64,000 nt of DNA. Source: Mycobacterium sp. HUMS_12744610. Lineage in GTDB: Bacteria > Actinomycetota > Actinomycetes > Mycobacteriales > Mycobacteriaceae. The translations under genes and the position numbers were made by a program. Below, in pieces: positions 43,861 to 52,869 of this stretch. The stretch covers positions 248,001 to 312,000 of the forward strand of contig NZ_JBGEDP010000001.1 of the NCBI RefSeq assembly GCF_041206865.1, given 5' to 3'. Under the pieces are notes generated by a model that was not told the origin of the DNA, ran no database searches, and saw nothing but the letters and a program-made list of their open reading frames with translations. Numbering within the stretch: the first letter of the stretch is position 1; each line of letters opens with the position of its first letter.

Positions 43861-44901
43861 TCAGCGTCCCTTGCTCGTGCGGGCCAGTTCGGCGGCGGTG
43901 GCGATCAGCCTGGGGATCATCGCCCCGAAGGCGTCCTGCACCTTGGGGTCCACCTTGCCGGTGCGCACCCCGGCGGCGTAGGTCTTCTCCAGCACGATGC
44001 CCAGTTTCCAGTTGGCCAGCACCAGGTAGTAGTCGATGTTCTCGGTGGACAGCCCGCTGAGCTTCTCGTAATGGTCGAGCAGCTCGCTGCGGGCCGGCAT
44101 CCCCGTCATGTCCAGATAAAACCCGTCTTCGCTGGGGTTTTCGCCGTCGTAGCCCAGCAGCGCCCAGGCCAGGTCGAGCAGTGGGTCGCCGACCGTGGTC
44201 ATCTCCCAGTCCACGATCGCGGCCAGCCGGGCCGGCTCCGCGTGCGCGAACATCACGTTGGCGAACTGGTAGTCGCCGTGCATGATGCCCGCCTGATACG
44301 ACGCGGGGCGGTTGCGGCGCAGCCAGTCGGCGGCCACGTCCAGGCCGGGAAGCTCGCGCACCCGGTAGGCGTCGAGGAAGGCCAGCCAGCGGTCGACCTG
44401 CCGCTCGTGGAACCCGTCGGGGCGGCCGAAGCCCTCGAGGCCCTGCGCGCGCCAGTCCACCCGGCCCAGCTTGGCGGCGCCCCCGACCAACTCGAACGCC
44501 AACCCGCGGCGGGCGGCCAGGTCGACGTCGAACGGCGGCTGCCAGCCGCCGTCCATCGGGCTCCAGCCGTCGATCGCGCGCATTACGTAGAAGGGCATGC
44601 CCAGCACGGCGCCGGTGTCGTCGGCGGCGATCAGTTCCGCGTGCGGGACGTCGGTGCCCGACAGCGCCCGCACCAGGCGGATCTCGCGCAGCAATCCGGC
44701 GATGCGGGCGGCGTCGGCGCGGGCGCCGGGCATCCGCAGCACCATGCGCTCCCCGCCGCGCTCGAGAAGGTAGAGCGTGTTCTGCGAACCGCCCTTCAGC
44801 TGTTGCAGCGACGGTTGCTCGCCGCCGCCCGGGGCGCCGTTGGCGTCCAGCCAGCGGCCGAGGACGCCCGCATCGAGTCCGGTCTCACCGGCAACACTCA
44901 T
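43861..44901 (-). CDS. APH-fold kinase, acyl-CoA-dehydrogenase-associated
   Basis: A 346-residue APH-fold protein: LKGGSQNTLYLL (loop), GIMHGDYQFANVMF (catalytic Asp and Asn), IVDWEMTTVGDPLLDLAW. ATG at 44901. First gene of the cluster with SDR, ACAD, TetR and quinone reductase. In animals a fused APH-ACAD protein phosphorylates 4-hydroxyacyl-CoA and then eliminates phosphate, so a similar role is plausible here; that is inference from gene order. Confidence 0.9.
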   Translation of the reverse strand: MSVAGETGLDAGVLGRWLDANGAPGGGEQPSLQQLKGGSQNTLYLLERGGERMVLRMPGARADAARIAGLLREIRLVRALSGTDVPHAELIAADDTGAVLGMPFYVMRAIDGWSPMDGGWQPPFDVDLAARRGLAFELVGGAAKLGRVDWRAQGLEGFGRPDGFHERQVDRWLAFLDAYRVRELPGLDVAADWLRRNRPASYQAGIMHGDYQFANVMFAHAEPARLAAIVDWEMTTVGDPLLDLAWALLGYDGENPSEDGFYLDMTGMPARSELLDHYEKLSGLSTENIDYYLVLANWKLGIVLEKTYAAGVRTGKVDPKVQDAFGAMIPRLIATAAELARTSKGR

Positions 44902-44983
44902 CGCACACCCCAATCTCCGCGCAGAGAATAGCATTCTCCACCGGCCGGGAAGGGCGCCGCCGCTGCATGCGAGGCTTGGTGGC

Positions 44984-45619
44984 ATGCAAGTGCTTCTGGT
45001 CCGGCATGCCCTTCCGCTGCGCAGCGAACCCGGTGAGGGCTCCGATCCCGAGCTTTCGGAAGAAGGGCTGGCGCAGGTCGGGCGCCTGCCCACCGCACTG
45101 GCCAGGTTCGGCGTCGGCCGCGTGGTGAGCAGCCCCCAGCGCCGCGCCGTCCAGACCGCCGAACCGGTCGCGGCGGCCCGCGAACTGCCGATCGAGATCG
45201 ACGACCGGTTCGCCGAATACGACCGCGACCTTCCCCTCTACATCCCCGTCGAACAGATCCGCGCGGAGCGGCCCGAGGAGTGGGCGCGCATGGCCTCCGG
45301 GCACCTGCCCAGCGCGGTCGACGAGGAGGCGTTTCGCGCGCGGGTGCGCGCCGGGCTCGACGACGTCGTCGCGGCGGCCGACCACGAGGACACGGTGGCG
45401 GTGTTCAGCCACGGCGGGGTGATCAATGTGTTGCTGCACGAGATCCTGGGTACGGCGCGGCTGCTGTCCTTTCCCATCGACTACGCCTCGGTCACCCGCC
45501 TGTTGTTCTCGCGGTCGGGCCAGGTGACGGTCGCCACGGTCAACGCCACCGACCACGTCTGGGACCTGCTGCCCCGAAATCAACGGCGGGTGACCGGCGG
45601 TGGTAAACAAGTCCGGTGA
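44984..45619 (+). CDS. Histidine-phosphatase-superfamily protein (phosphoglycerate-mutase-like)
   Basis: A 211-residue phosphatase: LLVRHALPL with the RH(A) motif, ELSEEGLAQVGRL, VVSSPQRRAVQTAEPV (second Arg), FAEYDRDLP (Glu) and VFSHGGVINVLL with the second His. It acts on a phosphorylated small molecule or protein; the substrate is unknown. Its stop overlaps the start of the fadE36-like gene by 4 bases (GTGA), so the two are cotranscribed; pairing a phosphatase with an APH-fold kinase is notable. Confidence 0.9.
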   Translation: MQVLLVRHALPLRSEPGEGSDPELSEEGLAQVGRLPTALARFGVGRVVSSPQRRAVQTAEPVAAARELPIEIDDRFAEYDRDLPLYIPVEQIRAERPEEWARMASGHLPSAVDEEAFRARVRAGLDDVVAAADHEDTVAVFSHGGVINVLLHEILGTARLLSFPIDYASVTRLLFSRSGQVTVATVNATDHVWDLLPRNQRRVTGGGKQVR

Positions 45620-46662
45620 CTTCAGCTGACCAACCCGAGGGCCTCGACCTGGCCGGGCTGGACCGGTATCTGCGTTCGCTCGGCATCGAACGCGACGGCG
45701 AGCTGCGGGCGGAGTTCATCTCCGGCGGCCGTTCCAACCTGACGTTCCGGGTCTACGACGACAAGGCCGACTGGCTGGTGCGGCGCCCGCCGCTGCACGG
45801 GCTCACCCCGTCGGCGCACGACATGGCCCGCGAGTACCGGGTGGTCGCCGCCCTGCGGGACACGCCCGTACCGGTGGCGCGCGCGATCGCGCTGTGCGAG
45901 GACGAGTCGGTGCTGGGGGCGCCGTTCCAGGTCGTGGAGTTCGTCGCCGGGCAGGTGGTGCGCCGGCGCGCCCAACTGGAGTCCCTCAGTCACACCGTGA
46001 TCGACGGTTGCGTGGACTCGTTGATCCGGGTGTTGGTCGACCTGCACCGCGTCGACCCCGACGCCGTCGGTCTGGGCGACTTCGGCAAGCCCAGCGGATA
46101 CCTGGAGCGCCAGGTGCGCCGCTGGGGAGCGCAGTGGGAGCTGGTGCGCCTGCCCGACGACCACCGCGACGCCGAGGTGCAGCGGCTGCACGCCGGCTTG
46201 CGCGATTGGATCCCGGACCAGAGCCGGACCTCGATCGTGCACGGGGACTACCGCATCGACAACACGATCCTGGACGCCGACGACCCGACCCGGGTGCTGG
46301 CCGTCGTGGACTGGGAGCTCTCGACGCTGGGGGACCCGCTGTCCGACGCGGCGCTGATGTGCGTGTACCGCGACCCCGCGCTGAACCTGATCGTCAACGC
46401 GCAGGCCGCCTGGACCTCACCGCTGTTGCCGACGGCCGACGAGCTGGCCGACCGGTACTCGCTGGCCTCCGGGTGGCCGCTGGCGCATTGGGAGTTCTAC
46501 ATGGCGTTGGCGTACTTCAAGCTGGCCATCATCGCCGCCGGCATCGACTTCCGCAGGCGGTTATCCGACCAGGCCCAGGGGAAGGCTTCCGAGGACGCGC
46601 CCGAGGTGGTGGCGCCGCTCATCTCGCGCGGGCTGGCCGAGCTCGCCAAGCTGCCCGGTTAG
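45616..46662 (+). CDS. fadE36: APH-fold protein, FadE36-like (Rv3761c)
   Basis: A 348-residue APH-fold kinase: FISGGRSNLTFRV loop, GDFGKPSGYLERQVRRWGAQW, SIVHGDYRIDNTIL, VVDWELSTLGDPLSD. The orthologue is called fadE36 as an acyl-CoA dehydrogenase in older annotation, but nothing in the sequence fits that fold; it is a kinase-like protein. It is translationally coupled to a phosphatase gene upstream, and its stop meets the LapA-like gene tail to tail. Confidence 0.9.
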   Translation: MTSADQPEGLDLAGLDRYLRSLGIERDGELRAEFISGGRSNLTFRVYDDKADWLVRRPPLHGLTPSAHDMAREYRVVAALRDTPVPVARAIALCEDESVLGAPFQVVEFVAGQVVRRRAQLESLSHTVIDGCVDSLIRVLVDLHRVDPDAVGLGDFGKPSGYLERQVRRWGAQWELVRLPDDHRDAEVQRLHAGLRDWIPDQSRTSIVHGDYRIDNTILDADDPTRVLAVVDWELSTLGDPLSDAALMCVYRDPALNLIVNAQAAWTSPLLPTADELADRYSLASGWPLAHWEFYMALAYFKLAIIAAGIDFRRRLSDQAQGKASEDAPEVVAPLISRGLAELAKLPG

Positions 46663-47021
46663 CGTCCCTGGCGGGCGATCGTCGCGTGCTGTTTCTTCGC
46701 CGTGCGGCGCAACTGCAGGATCCGGGCGGTGCCGACGGCGACGGTGATCAGCCCGCCGACGACCGCCGCCAGCAGGATGGCCACCCCCAGCGGCAGGTGC
46801 CAGTGCCAGCCCAGGAACGTGAACGCCGTCGTTTCTGTGTTCTGGGTGATGAAGACCAGCAACAGGATCAGGATCAGGAAACCGGCGATCAGCGACGACC
46901 ACAACGCGCCGGCGCGAGTGAACGCGATGGCCGGCTCCCCGGGTTTGGCGCCGGACTTGGGCGGCGGGGCGGGCTTCTTGGTGGGCGGCTGGTCGGGGGA
47001 GGCAGGGATGTTGCTGCTCAT
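46659..47021 (-). CDS. LapA-like (DUF1049) inner-membrane protein, Rv3760-like
   Basis: A 120-residue protein: a proline/lysine-rich cytoplasmic tail, helix 1 (LWSSLIAGFLILILLLVFITQ), the NTETTAFTFLGWHWHLPLGVAILLAAVVGGLI block typical of DUF1049/LapA proteins, and a basic end. Related proteins act in lipopolysaccharide or envelope assembly elsewhere; the role in mycobacteria is not known to me. Confidence 0.88.
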   Translation of the reverse strand: MSSNIPASPDQPPTKKPAPPPKSGAKPGEPAIAFTRAGALWSSLIAGFLILILLLVFITQNTETTAFTFLGWHWHLPLGVAILLAAVVGGLITVAVGTARILQLRRTAKKQHATIARQGR

Positions 47022-47082
47022 GGTGACATCTTTGTCCCATCCGGCACGGAATGAAACCGAACGCCGGAGGCGGGCACGCTAG

Positions 47083-48040
47083 GCTGACCGTGGTCCATCT
47101 GCGGCCGTCGCTGGTGCCGGTGTCGATCGGTGCCGCGGTCGCGGCGTGGTGTTCACCATCTCGTCGCTGGCGCTGTTCGTGGCGCTGCCGACGGTCATCG
47201 GCACCCGGATCCTCGATGAGGCCAACGTGGTCGTCGCGCTGACGGCCTACACGGCCGCTTTGCTGGTGCGCGCGGTGTCCGAGGCGCTGCACGCGGTGCC
47301 CGCCGCGGTGCGCGACATTGCCCCCGCCGTCGGCTACCCGGGGTTGCGGCGGATGCTCGCGGTGGAGCCGGCGCTGTCACTGCCGGTAGCGGTCGTCGGG
47401 GTGCGCGTGGTGGTGGCCACCAACATCGCCATGGTCGCCGTGGGTGCGGTGGTCGGCATCGGGGGGCTGGGCGGCTGGTTCGCCCAGGGCTACCAGACCG
47501 ACAAGAGCGATCAGATCGTGGCCGGCATCGTCGCGTTCCTGGCGCCGGCCCTGGCGCTCGTCGTCGACGCGCTGATCGTGGTGGCCGGCCGGCTGTCCCC
47601 GGTGGTGGGCTGCTACCTGCTGACCGCAGACAACTGGACCGGTCCGGCCGGCCTCGGGGCGCGGAGCCTCGAGTATCTGGAGTACATCGTCGTGGCGGTG
47701 GGCGCGGTCAACGGGCTGCGCTTGCTGCCGACGCTGGGTGTGTTGCAGCTCGGGGTGCTGCTGTTCGGGCTGGGCCTGGGCCCGCCGCTGTTCGCGCTGC
47801 GGGGCGGCACCTACGCCGGCGTGGCGGGCGTCGAGCCGGCGGTGGTGGACGCCGCCCGCATGATGGGTATGACCGAGGCGCAGGTGGTGCTGCGCGTCGA
47901 GGTGCCCAACGCACTTGCCGCTGATCCTGGGCGGTGTGCGCAACGCGACCCTGCAGGTGGTCACCACCGCGACGGTGGCCGCCTACGCCAGCCTCGGCGG
48001 GCTGGGCCGGTAAGTGATCGACGGCATCAAGGATGCGTGA
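47083..48040 (+). pseudogene. Decayed proW-proZ osmoprotectant ABC permease genes
   Basis: The first half reads like ProW (LALFVALPTVIGTRILDEAN, VRAVSEALHAVPAAVRDIA, GVVGIGGLGGWFAQGYQTDKSDQIVAGIVAF-type segments), missing its 5' part and shifted near the start (about 47150). The second half is ProZ (YLLTADNWTGPAGLGARSLEYLEY, VEPAVVDAARMMGMTEAQVVLRVEVPNAL), lacking an internal block and shifted again near 47920 (the frame then gives PLILGGVRNATLQVV), with in-frame stops at 48011 and 48038. proX and proV, expected upstream by synteny, are gone. The glycine-betaine/choline importer is therefore lost here. Confidence 0.85.
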
Positions 48041-48198
48041 GTTTCATCTCGCGTTGGTGGGTGCGCTGCTGGTGGCGGCAGCGGTGTGGGCGTCGGCGCC
48101 AGGCACCGGGCGGCTGAGCGGGCCGCTGCACCGGCTCCCGGCGCACGCAGTTGCCGACTCCCCCGCCGCGGACCGAGACCACGATTTACGGTAGACGG

Positions 48199-48798
48199 GT
48201 GAACGCAGACCCCGCAGATTCGACCCGGCGCGTGTGGCAGGCGATGCTGACCTGGCGCGCGCAGGATGTTTCCCGCATGGAATCGGTGCGAATCCAGGTG
48301 TCCGGCAAGCGGCTCCGGGCCAACGGGCGCATCGTGGCCGCGGCCACCGACACCAACCCGGCCTTCGGAGCCTATTACGACGTGCAGACCGATGAGACCG
48401 GCGCCACCAGGCGCCTCGGCATGACCGTCACGCTGGCGGAGCGGGAACGCGTGCTCTCCGTCGCCCGCGACGAGGAGAACATGTGGCTGATCACCGACCA
48501 CCAGGGGGACCGGCGCGCGGCCTACGACGGCGCCCTCGACGTCGACGTGGTGTTCAGCCCGTTCTTCAACGCGTTGCCGATCCGGCGCCTCGGCCTGCAC
48601 GAACGCGCGGAGTCGGCGACGTTGCCGGTGGTGTACGTCAACGTCCCGGACATGTCCGTCGCCGCGGCCAGCGTCAGCTACACCAGCACGGGGAGGCTGG
48701 ACGGCATCAAGTTGCGTTCCCCGGTCGCCGACACCGTCGTGAGCGCCGACGACGAGGGTTTCATCGTGAACTATCCCGGGTTGGCAGAGCGGATCTGA
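48199..48798 (+). CDS. Conserved mycobacterial protein, Rv3755c-like
   Basis: A 199-residue protein starting at a GTG at 48199, preceded by CGGTAGACGG. It begins [35 protein letters not shown] and has a beta-rich middle ([44 protein letters not shown]) ending in [29 protein letters not shown]. Putative glycolipid-binding/DUF1794-like beta structure is possible, but no function is known. It overlaps tyrA tail to tail by 38 bases, same as in M. tuberculosis by recollection. Confidence 0.85.
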   Translation: MNADPADSTRRVWQAMLTWRAQDVSRMESVRIQVSGKRLRANGRIVAAATDTNPAFGAYYDVQTDETGATRRLGMTVTLAERERVLSVARDEENMWLITDHQGDRRAAYDGALDVDVVFSPFFNALPIRRLGLHERAESATLPVVYVNVPDMSVAAASVSYTSTGRLDGIKLRSPVADTVVSADDEGFIVNYPGLAERI

Positions 48799-49732
48799 TC
48801 ACTCCGCCCGCCCGACCGGCGGCGGCCAGTTCCTCGCGCCAGTCCTCGGCGCCGACGACGACCGCGATGATGTCGTGGCGCGGGAAGCTGTCATAGCGCG
48901 TACGCGCCGCGTGGCCGGCCTCGACGAGCTCGGCCACCGAGCCGTGGCCCGCCAGCGACTCGCGGGTGCGGCCGAGCAGCTCGATGGCGTGGTCGAGGAC
49001 GGGCAGCAGCTGACCGGCGTTGCCCTCGCACATGGCCCGCACCAGGTCCGGGGCGGTGCCCGCGACCCGGGTGCCGTCGCGGAAGGAGCCGGCCGCCAGC
49101 GCGAAGGCCAGTGGGACCTCCCCGGCGGTGACGGCGAGCGCCTCGGCGAGCAGGTGCGGCAGGTGCGAGATGGCCGCCGCGGCCGCGTCGTGCTCGTCGG
49201 ACCGGGCCGGCACCACCAGGGCGCCGCAGTCCAGCGCCAGGGCCGTGACCGTCGACCACACCCCGGGGTCGACGTGGTCGTCGACGCTGACCACCCACGG
49301 CGCCCTGGTGAACAACCCGGCATAGCCGGCGGCCCACCCCGAGTCCGCGGTGCCCGTCATCGGGTGGCCGCCGACGAAACGCCGGAGCAGCCCGGCGGCG
49401 GCGACCTCGTCGTGCACCGCGCCCTTGACGCTGGTGACGTCGGTCAGCGGGCAGTCCGGCGCCAGCTCGGCGACGTGGGCCAGCATGCCCGGCAGCGCCG
49501 GCATCGGGACCGCGAGCACGATCAACGCGCCGGTGTCCGCGGCGCGGGTCAGCGTCTCGGCGAGGTCGGTGCTGGCGGCGAAGCCGTCGGTGACGGCCGC
49601 GTGCGCGCCCTCCACCGACCGGTTGTAGCCGAACACTTCGCGGCCGGCCGCCGAGGCCGCCCGCATGATCGAGCCGCCGATCAGCCCCAGGCCGAGCACG
49701 CACACCGGTGGTTTCAAAACAGGGCTCGCCAC
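48761..49732 (-). CDS. tyrA: Prephenate dehydrogenase
   Basis: A 323-residue NAD-dependent prephenate dehydrogenase, catalysing oxidative decarboxylation of prephenate to 4-hydroxyphenylpyruvate on the way to tyrosine. The Rossmann loop is [23 protein letters not shown] and [16 protein letters not shown] carry the catalytic His; PWVVSV and the helical dimer domain follow. It starts at a GTG at 49732. No ACT domain is present. Rv3754 orthologue by position. Confidence 0.93.
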   Translation of the reverse strand: MASPVLKPPVCVLGLGLIGGSIMRAASAAGREVFGYNRSVEGAHAAVTDGFAASTDLAETLTRAADTGALIVLAVPMPALPGMLAHVAELAPDCPLTDVTSVKGAVHDEVAAAGLLRRFVGGHPMTGTADSGWAAGYAGLFTRAPWVVSVDDHVDPGVWSTVTALALDCGALVVPARSDEHDAAAAAISHLPHLLAEALAVTAGEVPLAFALAAGSFRDGTRVAGTAPDLVRAMCEGNAGQLLPVLDHAIELLGRTRESLAGHGSVAELVEAGHAARTRYDSFPRHDIIAVVVGAEDWREELAAAGRAGGVIRSALPTRDSSR

Positions 49733-49824
49733 AGTCCAAGGTTTGCATAGACCCGTGAGGCGGTGCCGTGGGTGGCCGGGTTCGTCTGGTCAAGAGGCCA
49801 GGTCAACGACTAGCGTAGGCGCCC

Positions 49825-50346
49825 ATGGAAGCACAACGGGCCTCGGCCCAGGGCCCGTCCGCGGACACACCGGACGGGTTCGGGGTCGCCGTCGTGCGTG
49901 AAGAGGGCCAGTGGCGGTGTTACTCCCTGTCGGCCACGGCGCTGACGAGCCTGAAGACCGCGGAGACCGAGCTGCGCGAACTGCGCAGCGCGGGAGCGGT
50001 GTTCGGGCTCCTCGACGTCGACGACGAATTCTTCGTCATCCTTCGGCCGGGCCCGTCGGGGACCCGGCTGCTGCTGTCGGACGCCACCGCAGCGCTGGAC
50101 TATGACATCGCCGCGGAGGTCCTGGACAAGCTGGACGCCGACCTGGATCCTGACGACCTCGAGGACGCCGAGCCCTTCGAGGAGGGCGACCTGGCGTTGC
50201 TGGCCGACATCGGACTGCCCGAGGCGGTGCTGGGCGTCATCCTCGACGAGTCCGACCTGTACGCCGACGAGCAACTGGGCCGCATCGCCCGGGAGATGGG
50301 CTTCGCCGACCAGCTGTCGTCGGTGATCGACCGCCTCGGTCGGTGA
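49825..50346 (+). CDS. tRNA adenosine deaminase-associated protein
   Basis: A 173-residue acidic protein: DGFGVAVVREEGQWRCYSLS, LRELRSAGAVFGLLDVDDEFFVILRPGPSGTRLLLSDATAALDYDIAAEVLDKL, and EEGDLALLADIGLPEAVLGVILDESDLYADEQLGRIA. This family is always next to tadA in actinobacteria and its stop here overlaps tadA by 4 bases (GTGA). Role unknown; presumably linked to tRNA editing. Confidence 0.92.
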   Translation: MEAQRASAQGPSADTPDGFGVAVVREEGQWRCYSLSATALTSLKTAETELRELRSAGAVFGLLDVDDEFFVILRPGPSGTRLLLSDATAALDYDIAAEVLDKLDADLDPDDLEDAEPFEEGDLALLADIGLPEAVLGVILDESDLYADEQLGRIAREMGFADQLSSVIDRLGR

Positions 50347-50813
50347 CTTCGGAGCCAGGCGCCGACGAGGACCTGATCCGCGCCGCGCTGGCGGCTTCGG
50401 CGACCGCCGGTCCCCGCGACGTGCCGATCGGCGCGGTGGTCGTGGGCGCCGACGGCACCGAACTCGCCCGCGCGGTGAACGCCAGGGAGGCCCTGGGCGA
50501 TCCGACCGCCCACGCGGAGATTCTGGCGCTGCGGGCGGCGGCCCGCGTGCTCGGCGACGGGTGGCGCCTGGAGGGCGCCACGCTGGCGGTCACCGTGGAG
50601 CCGTGCACGATGTGTGCGGGTGCGCTGGTACTGGCCCGCGTCGCGCGGCTGGTGTTCGGCGCGTGGGAACCCAAGACGGGGGCGGTCGGGTCGCTGTGGG
50701 ACGTCGTTCGCGACCGCCGGCTCAACCATCGCCCGGAAGTGCGCGGCGGTGTGCTCGCCGACGAGTGCGCCGCGCCGCTCGAGGAGTTCTTCGCCCGGCA
50801 GCGATTGGGTTGA
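50343..50813 (+). CDS. tadA: tRNA-specific adenosine deaminase
   Basis: A 156-residue deaminase that converts A34 of tRNA-Arg(ACG) to inosine. Catalytic HAE (TAHAEILAL) and zinc site PCTMCAG are present, followed by ARLVFGAWEPKTGAVGSLWDV. GTG start. It is interesting that its substrate tRNA, tRNA-Arg(ACG), is the gene whose fragments mark the accessory region at 19.8-30.5 kb. Confidence 0.95.
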   Translation: MTSEPGADEDLIRAALAASATAGPRDVPIGAVVVGADGTELARAVNAREALGDPTAHAEILALRAAARVLGDGWRLEGATLAVTVEPCTMCAGALVLARVARLVFGAWEPKTGAVGSLWDVVRDRRLNHRPEVRGGVLADECAAPLEEFFARQRLG

Positions 50814-50842
50814 GCGGCCACCGGTTCGGTAAGCTGCTCGAC

Positions 50843-50932
50843 GGTGGCGTGTCCGAGCGGCCTAAGGAGCACGCCTCGAAAGCGTGTGACGGCTAACACC
50901 GTCCGAGGGTTCAAATCCCTCCGCCACCGCCA
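50843..50932 (+). tRNA. tRNA-Ser(CGA)
   Basis: 90 bases with acceptor GGTGGCG / CGCCACC, long variable arm (TGACGGCTAACACCGTC), T arm with GGTTCAAATCC, anticodon loop CTCGAAA (anticodon CGA), discriminator G and encoded CCA. It corresponds to serX next to tadA in M. tuberculosis. Confidence 0.96.
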
Positions 50933-51048
50933 AAGCATCAACGCCGGCCGTCAGTGGCAGGGCTGGTACATCTGCACGTAGGTGACGGTCCACAGTCGTA
51001 GGCGTCGTAGGGTCAGTCGACCACCCGCCCGCCGCAGCGCTCGCCGTA

Positions 51049-51085
51049 CAGGTTGTAGTCGCCGTACAGGTTGTAGTCGAAGGTC
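51049..51085. repeat. 18-bp tandem duplication in a coding relic
   Basis: GCCGTACAGGTTGTAGTC occurs twice in a row. On the minus strand it would encode repeated YNLYGD (ending YNLYGERCGGRVVD), the tail of an unidentified protein. Confidence 0.5.
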
Positions 51086-51245
51086 TTCTGGTCGAACGCC
51101 ACCATGGGTGGTGTCTGCTGCACTAGGAGCGTGGTTCAGTATTGGGATTTGAGGAAACCCGCAAAATCGCGAGGCCCTGAGATCGCCGCTGACGAACGAA
51201 AACAGGCCGGTCCATCAAATCTAGGCAGCGCGGATCCCGAAGTTT

Positions 51246-52631
51246 GGCTCTATTGACATGAATGTGGGTGGCCCCTGGTGTGGTATGGGAGTTCGAGGGT
51301 GACCGGTCCGCAAGCCAGGAGGATGAGAGCGAGGGCAGCTTGAGCGCTGTGGAAGCCGTAGGCACGGCGCACGAGGAGACGCACCTTGGTGTTGAGCCCT
51401 TCGTGGCGTCCGTTCGACAGGTTCCTCTCGATGGCGGCGTTGATGCCGGCGCGGTGTTTGCGGATGGTGCGCCCGGCCTTGACGAACTCCGGGATGCGGC
51501 TGCGTTGGGCTCGCGAGCACCAACGATCCAGCAGTTCGGCGACGGTGGCGGCGTCGAGGTCGCCGGCGAAGACCTCGCGCAACGCTTCTTTGAGTTGATA
51601 GGCGCGCCAAAGGATCCCGCCGCTGCGTTTCATTTCCCGCAGGGTTTCGGCTTGGGTGTCGGTGAGGTCGGCGGGGTTCTTCAGCAGCGCCCAGCGCGCA
51701 CCCTTGAACGTGCGAGCGATGCGCTGATCGGGCAGCGTGCGGGCGGCCTGCCACACCTGGCGGCGCACCGCATCGAGCGCGTCGGTGACGAGCTTGACAA
51801 CGTGGAACGGGTCGACGCAGATCACCGCCGCCGGCACCCGCTGGCGCACCGCTTTGGCGTAGGCGGGTCCCATGTCCATCGACACCGCTTCGATGGACGC
51901 ACCTTCGTCGGGCAGTTCATCGAAGAAGGCGTCCAAGGTGTCGCTGTCCTTGCCGGGTTTGCCCCACACGATGGTGCCGCTGTCGTGGTCGGAGACCAGC
52001 GTCAAATACCGGTGGTGTTTGCACCAGGAGATCTCGTCGACGCCGATGTCGACCAGCCCGCACAGCCGGTTGGGGTCGAGCACGTCGGGGGCGAGGCGTT
52101 CGCAGATTGCGCCTACGGTGCGCCAGGCCACCCTGGCGAAGGTGCTGACGGTGGTTTTGTCGGTCTTGGTGACCAGCCAGGCCACCAGGTCCTCGAAGTC
52201 GCGGGTGTGGCGGGAGCCGGGGCGGGCGAACGGCACCGCTTCGGCCAGCACACCATGTGTCGGGCAGCGCAGCCGCCTGCGCCGCAACAGGATCCGGCAT
52301 ATCCGCCCGGCGGTGTCCAGATGCCGCCACGACGAGTCCACCTCCCGGGTGTCATAGCGATGCCGGGTCGTAAACGAGCAGTGCGGGCAGCCAAGCCGGC
52401 GCCGGCGCAAGCTAACCGTGACGCGCAGCTCACCACCGTGCACAGCGGCCGCGCCGACGCGCACGCCAAGCAGATCGAGCAGGGAATTGAGTAGGGTTGA
52501 TGCGCGCACGGACGGCTCCAGGATCGATCGGGGTTAAGGCCATCGAACCTAGATCACCGTCCGTGCGCCCCGCTCACCATCCCCGCCGCCATACCACACG
52601 CTCCCTGATCCACATGAACGTCAGGAGAGCC
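51246..52631. mobile_element. ISL3-family element (1386 bp)
   Basis: Flanked by 8-bp repeats CGAAGTTT (51238-51245 and 52632-52639). The ends read GGCTCTATTGAC and, from the right, GGGCTCTCCTGAC, the usual ISL3 type GGCTCT start. Inserted within the miniature element described at 51126-52680. Confidence 0.92.
51250..52509 (-). CDS. ISL3-family transposase
   Basis: A 419-residue transposase with an N-terminal zinc-finger (CPHCSFTTRHRYD, RCPTHGVL), a DDE core (VDIGVDEISWCKHHRYLTLVSD with the first Asp, SMDMGPAYAKAVR with the second) and a C-terminal SNGRHEGLNTKVRLLVRRAYGF with the Glu. GTG at 52509. The stop (TAG at 51250) lies inside the terminal repeat. Confidence 0.94.
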   Translation of the reverse strand: MRASTLLNSLLDLLGVRVGAAAVHGGELRVTVSLRRRRLGCPHCSFTTRHRYDTREVDSSWRHLDTAGRICRILLRRRRLRCPTHGVLAEAVPFARPGSRHTRDFEDLVAWLVTKTDKTTVSTFARVAWRTVGAICERLAPDVLDPNRLCGLVDIGVDEISWCKHHRYLTLVSDHDSGTIVWGKPGKDSDTLDAFFDELPDEGASIEAVSMDMGPAYAKAVRQRVPAAVICVDPFHVVKLVTDALDAVRRQVWQAARTLPDQRIARTFKGARWALLKNPADLTDTQAETLREMKRSGGILWRAYQLKEALREVFAGDLDAATVAELLDRWCSRAQRSRIPEFVKAGRTIRKHRAGINAAIERNLSNGRHEGLNTKVRLLVRRAYGFHSAQAALALILLACGPVTLELPYHTRGHPHSCQ

Positions 52632-52840
52632 CGAAGTTTCACCTGCAGAACTCGTGATTGGTATTACTGACCCACGCTCCTAGGTCGTCGCGCGACTGAA
52701 TCGGACTTGAAACCCTGCTTCACTTGGCATGGTCATCGGGCCTCGGCAGGCAAACCTTCGAAGGTGAACCTGTAGCGCCGGGCTCGGCTACCGTCAAATT
52801 GTGAGTTAGACTATCGCAACAATTCGAATGGTCTTGGGGG

Positions 52841-52857
52841 GGAGGTGATTTCAAATC
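52841..52857 (+). promoter_or_regulatory. Strong Shine-Dalgarno sequence before a non-standard PPE start
   Basis: GGAGGTGA at 52841-52848 lies 6 bases before ATC at 52855, the codon that precedes DFAILPPE in the frame. An ordinary PPE start (GTG or ATG then GATTTC) is missing here, since an in-frame TGA lies just upstream at 52846. Confidence 0.6.
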
Positions 52858-52869
52858 GATTTTGCGATA

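Larger units (their letters stand above)
51126..52680. mobile_element. Miniature inverted-repeat element (IS630-like, TA target) holding an ISL3 insertion
   Basis: GGAGCGTGGTTCAGTA at 51126 and its near mirror image TACTGACCCACGCTCC ending at 52680 face each other, each bordered outside by TA (51124-51125, 52681-52682). Without the ISL3 element and its 8-bp target copy, the interior is 161 bp and has no gene. A TA duplication with short inverted repeats fits an IS630/Tc1-type MITE. Confidence 0.7.
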
